Shown: one piece after another, positions 41,001 through 50,506 of the stretch | Layout of the letters: each line of letters opens with the position of its first letter | Position numbering within the stretch: the first letter of the stretch is position 1 | Source: Allobosea sp. TND4EK4 | GTDB lineage: Bacteria > Pseudomonadota > Alphaproteobacteria > Rhizobiales > Beijerinckiaceae | Direction of reading: 5' to 3' | Length of the DNA stretch: 64,000 nucleotides | NCBI RefSeq assembly: GCF_900156025.1 | Contig: NZ_FTMO01000007.1 | Coordinates: forward strand, 124,001-188,000 | Translations under genes and position numbers: made by a program | The notes under the pieces: generated by a model | Seen by the model: the letters and a program-made list of their open reading frames with translations, nothing else | Told to the model about the DNA's origin: nothing | The model's database searches: none

Positions 41001-41087
41001 GGCGCGGAAGATGAAGTTCGAGCCGTCGACCAGGAAAAGATGGTCACCGGGCTTCAGCGCAGGCGCGGGGGAGGCTTTCTCGCTCAT
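38046..41087 (-). CDS. polA: DNA polymerase I
   Basis: 1013 residues. The start MSEKASPAPAL is four codons into the frame and precedes the conserved GDHLFLVDGSNFIFRAYF. Residues ~15-300 are the 5'-3' exonuclease (IVSADKDLMQLV, GDATDNVPGAPGIG). The 3'-5' exonuclease keeps the D-x-E motif (ALDTETNSLDAM, ~430). The polymerase A domain has DYSQIELRLLAHI, RRRAKAINFGIIYG and LQVHDELVFE. It fills gaps in repair and removes RNA primers. Single gene, with a degenerate copy of the composite palindrome upstream. Confidence 0.98.
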   Translation of the reverse strand: MSEKASPAPALKPGDHLFLVDGSNFIFRAYFQSINQDRKYNARSDGLPSGAVRLFATKLFQFVREGVLGVRPTHLAIVFDKSENSFRKAIYPAYKGNRSEPPADLIPQFPLMREAVRAFGLIPVEQDVYEADDLIATYAKQARAAGADVLIVSADKDLMQLVRPGVAMYDPASGDQKKGAGFRAERRIGEPEVVEYFGVTPDKVTAVQALAGDATDNVPGAPGIGIKTAAQLIGEYGDLETLLARAGEIKQPKRRETLTNPEVIEKVRISHKLVTLVDDVEVETPLETLTLDQPDPAKLIAFLKAMEFTTITKRVAEAYEADVGAIDADPALAPGGTRAAELKALHAGADAIEDAVSGITPAAPTAGATLAEASGGEAGWLKPADLAAARKNEALAIMVDRSRYECLRTLADLERWVGWAYETGHVALDTETNSLDAMQADLVGLSLAVAPNRACYVPLQHRAGDGGLFDEGLLPDQIPLAQAVAALKALFADPGVLKIGQNLKFDLLVLERHGLTVRGIEDTMLISYALDAGATSHGMDRLSQLHLGHETIPYAQVAGTGKSQITFDRVPLDKATEYAAEDADVTLRLWLALKPRLVAEKKTSVYELLERPMVAVLADMEKRGIAIDRQILSRLSGEFAQSLARLEDEIYELAGEKFTIGSPKQLGDILFGKMGLAGAKKTATGQWATGAGVLEELAEQGHPLPSKILEWRQLAKLKSTYTDSLPAYVNPQTHRVHTSFALAATTTGRLSSSEPNLQNIPIRTEAGRKIRTAFVPEKGFKLVSADYSQIELRLLAHIAEIPQLRQAFADGIDIHAMTASEMFGVPVQGMPSEVRRRAKAINFGIIYGISAFGLANQLGIGREEAGAYIRKYFERFPGIRDYMDQTKTYVRTHAKVTTLFGRVCHFPAVASKNPSERAFVERQAINAPIQGSAADIIRRAMIRMDAALEAERLNARMLLQVHDELVFEVPEDEVEKTLPVIERVMIEAPHPAVQLRVPLAVEARAAGNWDEAH

Positions 41088-41169
41088 GGCGCGGACCATA
41101 GGCGGGGCCAAGGGCGCGGTCCATGGGCTCTGCGCGTGCCGAGGCCCGAAGCTGTCAGGATTGGCCCGT

Positions 41170-41269
41170 CCTGCTCGGGCTCGCCCCGTGCATCCGGGGA
41201 CAAGCACCCTCCAGCGCCTCAGATGGCAAGAGATTCCCGGGTCCGCGCAAAGCGCGGCCCGAGAACGAT
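41170..41269. repeat. Composite intergenic palindrome, copy 2 (partly degenerate)
   Basis: TTCCCGG at 41234-41240 pairs imperfectly with CCCGAGAA at 41258-41265 around an inner CCGCGC-AAA-GCGCGG hairpin (41243-41257), followed by CGATG. The first half is degenerate but keeps TGCTCGGGCTCGCCCC. It lies between the end of an aldo/keto reductase gene and the start of polA. Confidence 0.65.
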
Positions 41270-41277
41270 GCCCTTCG

Positions 41278-42210
41278 TTACTGCGTGATCCTGTCGATCT
41301 CGGCCAGGTCCTCCACCGTCAGCGCCCAGTCGGCGGCCTTGACATTGGCGGCGATCTGCTCCGGCTTCGTCGCGCCAGCGATGACGCTGGAGACCACGGG
41401 CTGGGCCGCGAGCCATGAGAAGGCCAGTTCGACGAGGCTATGACCGCGCTGCTCGGCGAAGGCAGCGAGCCCCTCGATCCTGCGCCAGTTGTCCTCGCTG
41501 AAGATCTGGCCGGCCCGTTCGGGCAGCTTGGTCAGGCGCGCCCCCTCCGGCATCGCCGCGCCGCGCTTGTACTTGCCGGTGAGCGCGCCGTTGGCGAGCG
41601 GGAAATAGGGCAGCAGGCCCATGCCGTAATGGGAGATCGCCGGGATCAGGTCCTTCTCGGCGGCGCGCTTCAGCAGGCTGTACTCGTCCTGCGCCGAGGC
41701 AAACCCCGGGAGCCCGAGCTCGCGCGCCGTCCACTGCGCGTCGGCAACCTGCCAGGCGACCATGTTGGAGCAGCCGACATAGCGGACCTTGCCCTGAGTC
41801 ACGAGGTCTTCCAGCGCTCGCAGCGTCTCGTCGATCGGCGTCAGCGGATCGGGCGTGTGGAACTGGTAGAGGTCGAGCCAATCGGTCTTCAGGCGCGTCA
41901 GCGATTCCTCGACGGCGCTCATGATGTAGCGGCGCGAGCCGCCCTGCCCGCCATGGAACATCTTCATGCCGAACTTCGAGGCCAGCACGATGTCCTTGCG
42001 CCGCGCACCCAGGACCTGGCCCAGCGCCGTCTCCGAGCCGCCCTTCTCGCCATAGATGTCGGCGGTATCGAACAGGGTGATGCCGTGCTCGATCGCGGCA
42101 TCGACGACCTTGCGCGTCGCGTCCAGGTCGATGCGCCCGCCGAAATTGTTGCAGCCGAGGCCGACGAGCGAGACGCGCAGGCCCGAGCGGCCGAGATTGC
42201 GGAACTGCAT
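41278..42210 (-). CDS. Aldo/keto reductase
   Basis: 310 residues from MQFRNLGRSGLRV. It is an NADPH-dependent TIM barrel of the YajO/Tas type. Catalytic Asp, Tyr and Lys are in LFDTADIYGEKGGSE (~50) and LASKFGMK (~80); His is in YQFHTPDPLTPIDE (~120). IAGATKPEQIAANV near the C-terminus binds the cofactor. The role is unknown; these enzymes reduce varied aldehydes and ketones. It is a different branch from the smaller reductase at 15312-16145. Confidence 0.93.
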   Translation of the reverse strand: MQFRNLGRSGLRVSLVGLGCNNFGGRIDLDATRKVVDAAIEHGITLFDTADIYGEKGGSETALGQVLGARRKDIVLASKFGMKMFHGGQGGSRRYIMSAVEESLTRLKTDWLDLYQFHTPDPLTPIDETLRALEDLVTQGKVRYVGCSNMVAWQVADAQWTARELGLPGFASAQDEYSLLKRAAEKDLIPAISHYGMGLLPYFPLANGALTGKYKRGAAMPEGARLTKLPERAGQIFSEDNWRRIEGLAAFAEQRGHSLVELAFSWLAAQPVVSSVIAGATKPEQIAANVKAADWALTVEDLAEIDRITQ

Positions 42211-42320
42211 GGCGATGGTCCTTCCCTGAACAGGCGCGCACAGGACCAGAGCGGGAGCGGCAGGGCAATCGCCGCAGCCGTCAGTCAAGGGCTGCACCCA
42301 GCGCAGGCCCGCGGCAGACC

Positions 42321-42355
42321 CGAAACAAAAATGCCCGGGCGTCGCGCCCGGGCAT
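42321..42355 (-). terminator. Terminator of typA
   Basis: A 10-bp stem, ATGCCCGGGC at 42331-42340 with GCCCGGGCAT at 42346-42355, closes a short loop GTCGC. Reading the minus strand, TTTTGTTTCG follows, the normal U-tract of a factor-independent terminator for typA, whose stop lies 6 bp before. Confidence 0.85.
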
Positions 42356-42360
42356 CGGTA

Positions 42361-44184
42361 TCAGGCCACTTCGGCCTTCTGCTTCTGCGAGCGCTTGCGC
42401 TCGTTGGGGTCGAGGACCGCCTTGCGCAGGCGGATCGACTTCGGCGTCACCTCGACCAGCTCGTCGTCGTCGATCCAGGCCAGCGAACGCTCCAGCGTCA
42501 TGCGGATCGGCGGGGTCAGGCGCACGGCCTCGTCCTTCGAGGTGGTGCGGATGTTGGTGAGCTTCTTGCCCTTGAGCACGTTCACCTCGAGATCGTTCTC
42601 GCGGGTGTGCTCGCCGACGATCATGCCCTGATAGACCTTCCAGCCCGGCTCGATCATCATCGGGCCGCGATCCTCGAGGTTCCACAGCGCATAGGCCACG
42701 GCCTCGCCGGTCTCCATGGCGATCAGCACGCCGTTGCGGCGGCCGCCGATCTCGCCCTTATAGGGCATGTAGTCATGGAACAGGCGGTTCATGATCGCGG
42801 TGCCGCGGGTGTCGGTCAGGAGCTCGCCCTGGTAGCCGATCAGGCCGCGCGTCGGGGCATGGAAGGCCAGGCGCAGACGGTTGCCGCCGGAGGGGCGCAT
42901 CTCCAGCATGTCGGCCTTTCGCTCCGACATCTTCTGCACGACGACGCCGGAATGCTCCTCGTCGACGTCGATGATGACCTCCTCGATCGGCTCGAGCAGC
43001 TGGCCGCTCTCGTCGCGCTTCAGCACCACGCGCGGACGCGAGACGCCGAGCTCGAAGCCCTCGCGGCGCATGGTCTCGATCAGGATGGCGAGCTGGAGTT
43101 CGCCGCGGCCCGAGACGATGTAGCTGTCCTTGTCGGTAGCCTCCTCGATCTTGAGCGCGACATTGCCCTCGGCTTCCTTCAGCAGGCGGTCGCGGATGAC
43201 GCGGGTGGTGACCTTGTCGCCCTCGGTGCCGGCCAACGGCGAGTCGTTGACCATGAAGGTCATCGAGACGGTCGGCGGATCGATCGGCTGGGCCTCGATC
43301 GGCTCGGTGACGGAGGGGTCGCAGAAGGTGTCGGCGACCGAGCCCTTCACCAGGCCGGCGATCGAGACGATGTCGCCGGGGATCGCTTCCTCGATCGGTG
43401 TGCGCTCGAGGCCGCGGAAGGCGAGGATCTTGGTGATACGGCCGGTCTCGACGGTGGAGCCGTCGCCCGAGAGCACCTTGATCTGCTGGTTCGGCTTGGC
43501 GGAACCGGAAACGACGCGGCCGGTGATGATGCGGCCGAGATAGGGGTTGGCCTCCAGCAGCGTGCCGATCATGCGGAACGGGCCTTCCTCGATGCGCGGC
43601 TCGGGCACATGGGAGAGGATGAGGTCGTACATCGGCGCCAGGCCCTGGTCCTGCGGGCCGGCAGGATCATGCGCCATCCAGCCCTGCTTGCCCGAACCAT
43701 AGAGGATCGGAAAATCGAGCTGCTCGTCGGTGGCGTCGAGGGCGGCAAAGAGGTCGAAGACCTCGTTGATGACTTCGGTGGTGCGGGCGTCAGGCTTGTC
43801 GACCTTGTTGATCGCGACGATGGGCTTCAAGCCCAGCTTCAGCGCCTTGGAGACCACGAACTTGGTCTGCGGCATCGGGCCCTCGGCCGCATCGACCAGC
43901 ACGATGGCCGAGTCGACCATGTTCAGGATGCGCTCGACCTCGCCGCCGAAATCGGCGTGGCCGGGCGTATCGACGATGTTGATGCGCGTGTCCTTCCAGA
44001 CGACCGAGGTCGCCTTGGCCAGGATGGTGATGCCACGCTCCTTTTCCAGGTCGTTGGAGTCCATCACCCGCTCGATCACGCGCTGGTTGTCGCGGTAGGT
44101 GCCGGACTGCTGCAGGAGCTTGTCGACGAGCGTCGTCTTGCCGTGGTCGACGTGCGCGATGATCGCGATGTTGCGCATGGACAT
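42361..44184 (-). CDS. typA: Ribosome-associated GTPase TypA/BipA
   Basis: 607 residues, the normal length. G1 motif [15 protein letters not shown] is at ~10-24; RGITILAK (G2) and [14 protein letters not shown] (G3) follow and NKVDKPDAR (G4) is at ~128. EF-G-like domains II to V and the TypA-specific C-terminal domain complete it. It binds the 70S ribosome and helps assembly and translation under stress or cold. Single gene with its own terminator; a parS-like site lies in the upstream gap. Confidence 0.98.
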   Translation of the reverse strand: MSMRNIAIIAHVDHGKTTLVDKLLQQSGTYRDNQRVIERVMDSNDLEKERGITILAKATSVVWKDTRINIVDTPGHADFGGEVERILNMVDSAIVLVDAAEGPMPQTKFVVSKALKLGLKPIVAINKVDKPDARTTEVINEVFDLFAALDATDEQLDFPILYGSGKQGWMAHDPAGPQDQGLAPMYDLILSHVPEPRIEEGPFRMIGTLLEANPYLGRIITGRVVSGSAKPNQQIKVLSGDGSTVETGRITKILAFRGLERTPIEEAIPGDIVSIAGLVKGSVADTFCDPSVTEPIEAQPIDPPTVSMTFMVNDSPLAGTEGDKVTTRVIRDRLLKEAEGNVALKIEEATDKDSYIVSGRGELQLAILIETMRREGFELGVSRPRVVLKRDESGQLLEPIEEVIIDVDEEHSGVVVQKMSERKADMLEMRPSGGNRLRLAFHAPTRGLIGYQGELLTDTRGTAIMNRLFHDYMPYKGEIGGRRNGVLIAMETGEAVAYALWNLEDRGPMMIEPGWKVYQGMIVGEHTRENDLEVNVLKGKKLTNIRTTSKDEAVRLTPPIRMTLERSLAWIDDDELVEVTPKSIRLRKAVLDPNERKRSQKQKAEVA

Positions 44185-44247
44185 GCAGGTAGGGCCTTGT
44201 CTTCAAGGCCACGGGCCGGTCAGGGGCGAAGCCCCGCCGGCGCAGCC

Positions 44248-44263
44248 TGTTTCACGTGAATCT
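44248..44263. other. Candidate parS site (ParB-binding)
   Basis: TGTTTCACGTGAATCT matches the near-universal parS palindrome at 14 of 16 positions, including the fully conserved core TTTCACGTGAA. It is in a 155-bp intergenic gap between typA and a TAXI-type gene. parS sites are usually clustered near the replication origin, so this is consistent with an origin-proximal location. Confidence 0.6.
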
Positions 44264-44339
44264 GGAATTCGTTGCGCTGCACATAAACGCTGGAGGGCGT
44301 TTCGGCAACCGCAGCCCGTGCCGAAAGGTGAACGCCCCC

Positions 44340-45632
44340 TCAGTCCTCGGCCAGCACCCGCTGCCTTTCGGCCACGGCGCGGCCGACCTGGTCGATCGCC
44401 AGCCGGTAGGCTGCGAGCGCCGCGACGTCGAGATCGCCCTTGGCGTAGTCGGTCAGCACGCGGCTCAGGATGATGTCCGCCTCCCGGCCCAGCCCCAGCA
44501 GCTCGGCCTCGTCCTCGCAGGAGCGGATCACACCCAGCAGCGTCAGCAGTTCGTCGAGCCCCTGCATCGCGCGGCGGCGGCGGTTGGCGCTCTCGCGGCC
44601 GAGCAGGGCGGCCCCGCCGGTGCCGACGCCGGACAGAACCATGGCGCCGATATAGAACCAGTCCCCATAGCGGTCGAAGAAACTCTCCTGCTCGCCGTCG
44701 ATGTAGGCGGCCGCACCGGAATGGACCGGGAGCGGGGCGTCCTTGTCTGTCGCTGGCGTCTCGAGCGCCTGGATCGCTGGCAGCTCCGAGGCCAGCGTGA
44801 GGCGCAGATCGAGGATGTCCTTGGTCAGCTCCCCGACGAGATTATCGTCGAGGCTCTGTGCGGCGACCAGCCGGGAGGTAATCGAGATCGTCGGCAGGCT
44901 CTCGGCCGGACGGGGCGGATCGCCCCCCAGCGCCCCGCGCACGATCTCGCCGGTTTCGATCGCCCGGTAATGCGCCGCCAACGCAGCGGCCTCCCGGATC
45001 GGGATCAGGACCGGGTCCTCCCCCCAGGCCGAGCGCAGCCGCTTCAGCCCATCATTGTTGGTGTGGGAACCCACGGCATGGATCGCGAAGAAGGCGTCGA
45101 TGCGCCTGTCGCGGGCGGCCTGGACGATCTCGTCCTGGTTCAGGCCGACGATCCCCAGCTCGTCAGCACCGACTTCATACTGGGCGAGCACCCGCTTCAG
45201 CAGCGCGATGTTTCCAGCCGGATTGCGCGAAACGCCCACCCTGCGCCCGCGCAGGTCGGCGATGCGGCCGATCCCGCTGTCCTTGTTGGTGATGAAGAAG
45301 GGGTAGCTCCGGCGCGTGATCAGCACCGTGTCGGCCCTGGACGGCACCGCGATGTCCGGGCGCAGCATGGCGAGCTCTGCCTGGCCGTCATCGACCTTCT
45401 TCGCGCTGTCGTCCGAGCCTTCCGTCAGGATCAGCCGCAACCTCACCGAAGCCTTGTCGCGGTTGAGCCCCTGCACGAAGGCGGCGGCCATCCGCGCATC
45501 CTCCGATCCGAGCGGCCCGACAGCGAGCCGCAAGGTGCGAGGCTGGGTGAAGAGGTAAAAGGCCGTGGCCGCCATGCCGGACAAGGCGAGGAGGCCAGCC
45601 AGCACCAGAAACCCGCGCCGCCCCATGCCCAA
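44340..45632 (-). CDS. TAXI-family TRAP transporter solute-binding protein, membrane-anchored
   Basis: 430 residues. It opens with a hydrophobic N-terminal helix (~5-28) that looks like an uncut anchor. The binding domain (~30-300) has TLRLAVGPLG and GRIADLRGRRVGVSRNPAGN, typical TAXI motifs. A second membrane segment at ~340-365 (WFYIGAMVLSGVGTGGAALL) and a ~70-residue cytoplasmic helical tail follow, which ordinary TRAP binding proteins lack. No permease genes (DctQ/DctM fusion) are adjacent. It may be a sensor or an orphan scavenging protein. It is divergent from trpF. Confidence 0.85.
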   Translation of the reverse strand: MGMGRRGFLVLAGLLALSGMAATAFYLFTQPRTLRLAVGPLGSEDARMAAAFVQGLNRDKASVRLRLILTEGSDDSAKKVDDGQAELAMLRPDIAVPSRADTVLITRRSYPFFITNKDSGIGRIADLRGRRVGVSRNPAGNIALLKRVLAQYEVGADELGIVGLNQDEIVQAARDRRIDAFFAIHAVGSHTNNDGLKRLRSAWGEDPVLIPIREAAALAAHYRAIETGEIVRGALGGDPPRPAESLPTISITSRLVAAQSLDDNLVGELTKDILDLRLTLASELPAIQALETPATDKDAPLPVHSGAAAYIDGEQESFFDRYGDWFYIGAMVLSGVGTGGAALLGRESANRRRRAMQGLDELLTLLGVIRSCEDEAELLGLGREADIILSRVLTDYAKGDLDVAALAAYRLAIDQVGRAVAERQRVLAED

Positions 45633-45762
45633 TGCCTTGTCCCCCTCAGCCTCGCGCCAGCATGGCTTCTCTCGCGATGATGTCGCAAGTGCGGCATGAC
45701 CGTAACGGCATGCACCTTGCGCGGCCTCATGCTAAGAGCCGCGGCGAAGAAAGGTTCCGCGC

Positions 45763-46424
45763 GTGCTGATCAAGATCTGTGGCCTGTCCACACCCGAGAC
45801 GATGGAGGCGGCTCTTGCAGCCGGCGCCGACATGATCGGGCTTGTGCTTCATCCGAAAAGCCCGCGCCATGTCACGATGGAACAGGCCGTCGAACTGGCC
45901 GGCATCGCACGCGGCAAGGCCGAGATCGTCGCGCTGATCGTCGATTGGGACGGGACGCGGGCCGCGGAGATGGCGGGCATGCTGAGGCCGGACTGGCTGC
46001 AGCTCCACGGATCGGAGACGCCGGAGGCGGTGGCCGGCCTTGCAGCGGCCAGCGGCCGGCAGGTGATGAAGGCGCTCGGCATCGCCGCCGCGGACGACCT
46101 TGGCGGCATCGCACGCTATGCCGGCGTGGCCGACCGCATCCTGCTCGATGCCAAGCCGCCGAAGGACGCGGCCTATCCCGGCGGGCACGGCCGGCCCTTC
46201 GACTGGGGCCTGCTCGCCAGCCTCGACCCTGCGCTGTCCTTCATGCTATCGGGCGGGCTCGATCCGGCGAATATCGGCACGGCGGTCCATGTGACCCGAC
46301 CGGCCGGTGTCGACGTATCATCCGGTGTCGAGAGCGCTCCGGGGGTCAAGGATCCGGCCCGGATCGTGGAATACGTCGCAGCGGCCCGCAAAGCCGCAGC
46401 CTCGGTGCAAGAAGGTTCGAGCGC

Positions 46425-46428
<4 letters not shown>
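45763..46428 (+). CDS. trpF: Phosphoribosylanthranilate isomerase
   Basis: 221 residues starting with GTG, with AAAGG eight bases upstream. It isomerises phosphoribosylanthranilate to CdRP in tryptophan synthesis. Cys and Asp acid-base residues are in [11 protein letters not shown] (Cys7) and LIVDWDGTR region (~66) and [10 protein letters not shown] (~128); the phosphate site is SGGLDPANI (~163). The stop overlaps trpB by 4 bp. trpA, usually directly after trpB, is at 12 kb in this window, in front of trpF rather than behind it. Confidence 0.97.
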
Positions 46429-47642
<1,214 letters not shown>

Positions 47643-47709
47643 GCTCTTTCGGCAGGCCAGTTCTCTTGGCGTCGTCCGGACTCGACTCCTGCGTGCAATT
47701 CGGCAAGGC

Positions 47710-49689
47710 TTGTCGCGACTGGCGGCACAGCCGGAACGGATTGCGCGAGGTCTGGCCGATTTGGGCGGCGCGGGGGCGAACGAAGCGGAGGATGCCGAGC
47801 GGCGAGACTTCGCTCTGCCGGTCGAGCTCGCATTCCTTCAACGCCACGGCCTGTCGCCCTCTGGCCTGTCTGCAGCCGCGACGCGAGCCACGCGCAATGG
47901 CACGTCGCCTCTGCGCGAGGCCTACGCGCTCCGCCTGATCGACGAGGACCGGTACTACCGCGCCTTTGCGGCCGAGCTGGCACTACCCTTCTGCGAAAAC
48001 GCCTTCGCACTCGCGGCTGGCGGCGAGTATGAGGCAGTGCTGCGAGCCGGTATCGCGCCCGGCGCGTCAAGTCAGACCGGGCACTACCGCTTCATCCTCG
48101 CGCCGCAGGAGGCCGGGCTGCGCAGGATGATCGAGGCCGGACCGCGGGCGCGTGACGACGTGGCCGTCACGACGCCCCGTCGCTTCGCCAAGGCGCTGCG
48201 CCTGGCCAATGCGTCGGACGTCGCTCTGCATGCCGCCAATCTCGACGAGGCGGGTCTTGTCCGCGACAGCGCTCGGCTGAAGGCCAGTCGCGGCCAGAAG
48301 ATCGCCGCCGGGGTCGCCGTGGCGGCCGCAGCGCTGGGAGGCGTCCTAGCGCCGCTGGAGGCGTTCTTCACCCTGGCCCTGCTGCTTTGCCCGGTCTTTC
48401 TCGGCCTGATCCTGCTGCGCCTCGCCGCGTCGATCGAACCTGAGGCCGAGGACCTCTGGCGCACCCAGCGCTGGCGCCTCGACGATGCGAGGCTGCCGGT
48501 CTACACGGTCGCGATCCCGCTCTATCGCGAAGAGGCCGTGCTCGACCAGATGCTGCGCGGGCTGGCGGCGCTGGACTACCCTGCCGCGAAACTCGACATT
48601 CGCCTGCTGATCGAGGCCGACGACGACGGCATGCGGGCCGCCCTGGCCCGGCTCCGGCTGCCCGCGCATGTCACGGTGGCGGTCATGCCGCCCGGCCAGC
48701 CGCGCACCAAGCCGCGTGCCCTCAACCTCGCCCTGCGTGAGGCGCGCGGCACCCTCTTCACCATTTTCGACGCCGAGGACATTCCCGATCCGCAGCAATT
48801 ACGCCTCGCGGCTGCGCGCTTCCAGCGCGCGCCGGCGGAACTCGCCTGCCTGCAGGCCCGGCTCGTCATCGACCATGCCGAGGAGGGGCTGCTGCCGGCG
48901 CTGTTCGCGCTTGAATATGCCAGCCTTTTCGAGGTCCTGAATCCCGGACTGCTGACGGCGGGCCTGCCGATCATGCTCGGCGGCACATCCAACCATTTCC
49001 GCACGCAGGCGCTGCGCGCGGTCGGCGGCTGGGACGCCTGGAACGTGACGGAGGATGCCGATCTCGGCCTCAGGCTGGTCAGGGCGGGCTATCGCATGGG
49101 CGACCTGCCCTCGGACACGCGGGAGGAGGCGCCAGTCAGCATCAAGGCCTGGCTCAGGCAGCGCTCCCGCTGGATCAAGGGCTACATGCAGACGGCGATG
49201 ACGCATTCGCGCGCGCCGCTCGCCCTGCTGCGGGAAGCCGGGCCTGCCGCCACAATCACCTTCACGTCGCTGATCATCGGCACGATCGTGACGGCCCTGG
49301 GCTTCCCCATTTTCGCGCTGGCGACGATCGCCGCCTACTGGGAAGGGTCGGTCTTCTCGCCCCCGACGCCCTTCGTGACGCTGACCTCGGCCTTCGCCAC
49401 GACGGTCTGGCTGCTGGGAGCGGTTGCGCTCTTTGCGCCGCCTGCCGTCGGCGCCATCCGGCGGCGCGATCCCGGCCTGCTGCTGCTCCTGCCGATCCTG
49501 CCGCTCTATTACGGGCTCGTCTCGATCGCCGCCTGGATGGCGTTCTACGAGTTCTTTGCGCGGCGCTTCGCCTGGAACAAGACCGAGCACGGCCTGGCTC
49601 GCCGGCGGCAGGCGCCGGGGGCGTCCGAGGAGCCTAGAAGTGGCGCAGCCATTCGGCCGCCGCCTGCGCCGGCGGCTGCTCGATATTGA
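47710..49689 (+). CDS. Membrane glycosyltransferase (GT2) with GspE/MshEN-like N-terminal domain
   Basis: 659 residues. No ATG or GTG precedes the chosen TTG at 47710, so the start is uncertain. Residues ~35-105 resemble the N-terminal GspE/MshEN domain (LPVELAFLQRHGL, then RLIDEDRYYRAFAAELALPF). Two membrane helices near ~200-240 precede a GT2 domain with FDAEDIPDP (~362), VTEDADLG (~450) and QRSRWIKGY (~480), the Q-x-x-R-W motif of BcsA-like processive enzymes. Three to four membrane helices end it. It probably makes or exports a polysaccharide. The last 56 bp overlap the convergent SCO gene. It lies 67 bp after trpB. Confidence 0.88.
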   Translation: MSRLAAQPERIARGLADLGGAGANEAEDAERRDFALPVELAFLQRHGLSPSGLSAAATRATRNGTSPLREAYALRLIDEDRYYRAFAAELALPFCENAFALAAGGEYEAVLRAGIAPGASSQTGHYRFILAPQEAGLRRMIEAGPRARDDVAVTTPRRFAKALRLANASDVALHAANLDEAGLVRDSARLKASRGQKIAAGVAVAAAALGGVLAPLEAFFTLALLLCPVFLGLILLRLAASIEPEAEDLWRTQRWRLDDARLPVYTVAIPLYREEAVLDQMLRGLAALDYPAAKLDIRLLIEADDDGMRAALARLRLPAHVTVAVMPPGQPRTKPRALNLALREARGTLFTIFDAEDIPDPQQLRLAAARFQRAPAELACLQARLVIDHAEEGLLPALFALEYASLFEVLNPGLLTAGLPIMLGGTSNHFRTQALRAVGGWDAWNVTEDADLGLRLVRAGYRMGDLPSDTREEAPVSIKAWLRQRSRWIKGYMQTAMTHSRAPLALLREAGPAATITFTSLIIGTIVTALGFPIFALATIAAYWEGSVFSPPTPFVTLTSAFATTVWLLGAVALFAPPAVGAIRRRDPGLLLLLPILPLYYGLVSIAAWMAFYEFFARRFAWNKTEHGLARRRQAPGASEEPRSGAAIRPPPAPAAARY

Positions 49690-50230
49690 AGGCGCCGACG
49701 AAGCCGCCGTCCTTGTCCATCAGATAGACCAGCGCGGTGTGGTCCATCGTGTAGTCACCGTCCTTGAGCGGCACCTTCTTGGCATAGGCGCGATAGGCCT
49801 TGATCGCCGCATCGATCGCCGGCCGATCGCCGCTGAGGCCGACGATGCGCGAGTCGAAGGAGCCGAGATAGCTCTTCATCGTCTCGGGCGTGTCGCGCTC
49901 GGGGTCGACCGTGATGAAGAGCGCCTTCAGCTTCTTCGCCTTGTCGCCGTCGCCGGCGGCGCGCAGCACTTCGGAAATCTCGAAGAGCTTGGTCGGGCAG
50001 ATATCCGGGCAGTGGGTGAAGCCGAAGAAGACCAGGAAGGGCGAGCCCTTCAGATCGGTGTCCGAGAGCGGCTTGCCGTCCTGCGTGGTCAGGGTGAACG
50101 GCCCGCCGACGCTCGCCGTTCCGGAACTGGTCGTCCGTGCACCGGGCGAGAAGGTCAGGATCGCGGCCGCGGCCAGCGCGAGCGCGCCGAAGAGGAAGAC
50201 GACGAGGGGCAGGACGAGGCGGCGGTTCAC
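49634..50230 (-). CDS. SCO family protein (SCO1/SenC, cytochrome oxidase copper insertion)
   Basis: 198 residues starting with GTG. One N-terminal membrane helix (~7-28) anchors a thioredoxin-like periplasmic domain. The copper ligands are present: C-x3-C in FTHCPDICPT (~75-79) and His in DYTMDHTALVYL (~165). It delivers copper to the CuA centre of cytochrome c oxidase. The 3' end overlaps the convergent glycosyltransferase gene. It is 30 bp downstream of a small membrane protein gene on the same strand. Confidence 0.93.
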   Translation of the reverse strand: MNRRLVLPLVVFLFGALALAAAAILTFSPGARTTSSGTASVGGPFTLTTQDGKPLSDTDLKGSPFLVFFGFTHCPDICPTKLFEISEVLRAAGDGDKAKKLKALFITVDPERDTPETMKSYLGSFDSRIVGLSGDRPAIDAAIKAYRAYAKKVPLKDGDYTMDHTALVYLMDKDGGFVGAFNIEQPPAQAAAEWLRHF

Positions 50231-50260
50231 GATGGATATCCGAAAGATGGCCGCAGGCGG

Positions 50261-50437
50261 CTAGAAGCAGGCGACGATGGCGGCGATCAGCCCGTCGGTG
50301 AAGAGGCGGCTGCCCTCGCGCCACCAGAGCAGCAGCCCCGTCAGCAGCAGTGCGAAGGCGCCCGCGCAGAGCAGCAGGATGCCGGTGCGGCTCGACGAAC
50401 CGTCTTCAGATCCTGAGCGGGGTTCGACCTCGGCCAT
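50261..50437 (-). CDS. 58-residue single-span membrane protein upstream of SCO
   Basis: A short frame codes MAEVEPRSGSEDGSSS, a hydrophobic helix (TGILLLCAGAFALLLTGLLL), WWREGSRLFTDGL and a hydrophobic end. The N-terminal polar part is followed by one clear membrane span and a W-W-R-E turn, a sensible inner-membrane small protein. It lies 30 bp upstream of the SCO gene on the same strand and reads as one operon with it. It may help in cytochrome oxidase assembly; no function is established. Confidence 0.65.
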   Translation of the reverse strand: MAEVEPRSGSEDGSSSRTGILLLCAGAFALLLTGLLLWWREGSRLFTDGLIAAIVACF

Positions 50438-50506
50438 GGCTCATGAATAGCGCCGAACCCCGCTTCATGAAAGCGGCCGGGTGACGCAGGGCGTTCTCGC
50501 CGTCGG

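Noticed and set aside
37953-41288. A 1111-codon frame on the plus strand
   Set aside because: It is antisense to polA, whose motifs and order are unmistakable.
41440-44259. A 939-codon frame on the plus strand
   Set aside because: Antisense to typA and an aldo/keto reductase, with no domain and atypical composition.
45633-45762. A trp attenuator upstream of trpF
   Set aside because: No short Trp-rich leader peptide or alternative hairpin set could be found in the gap.
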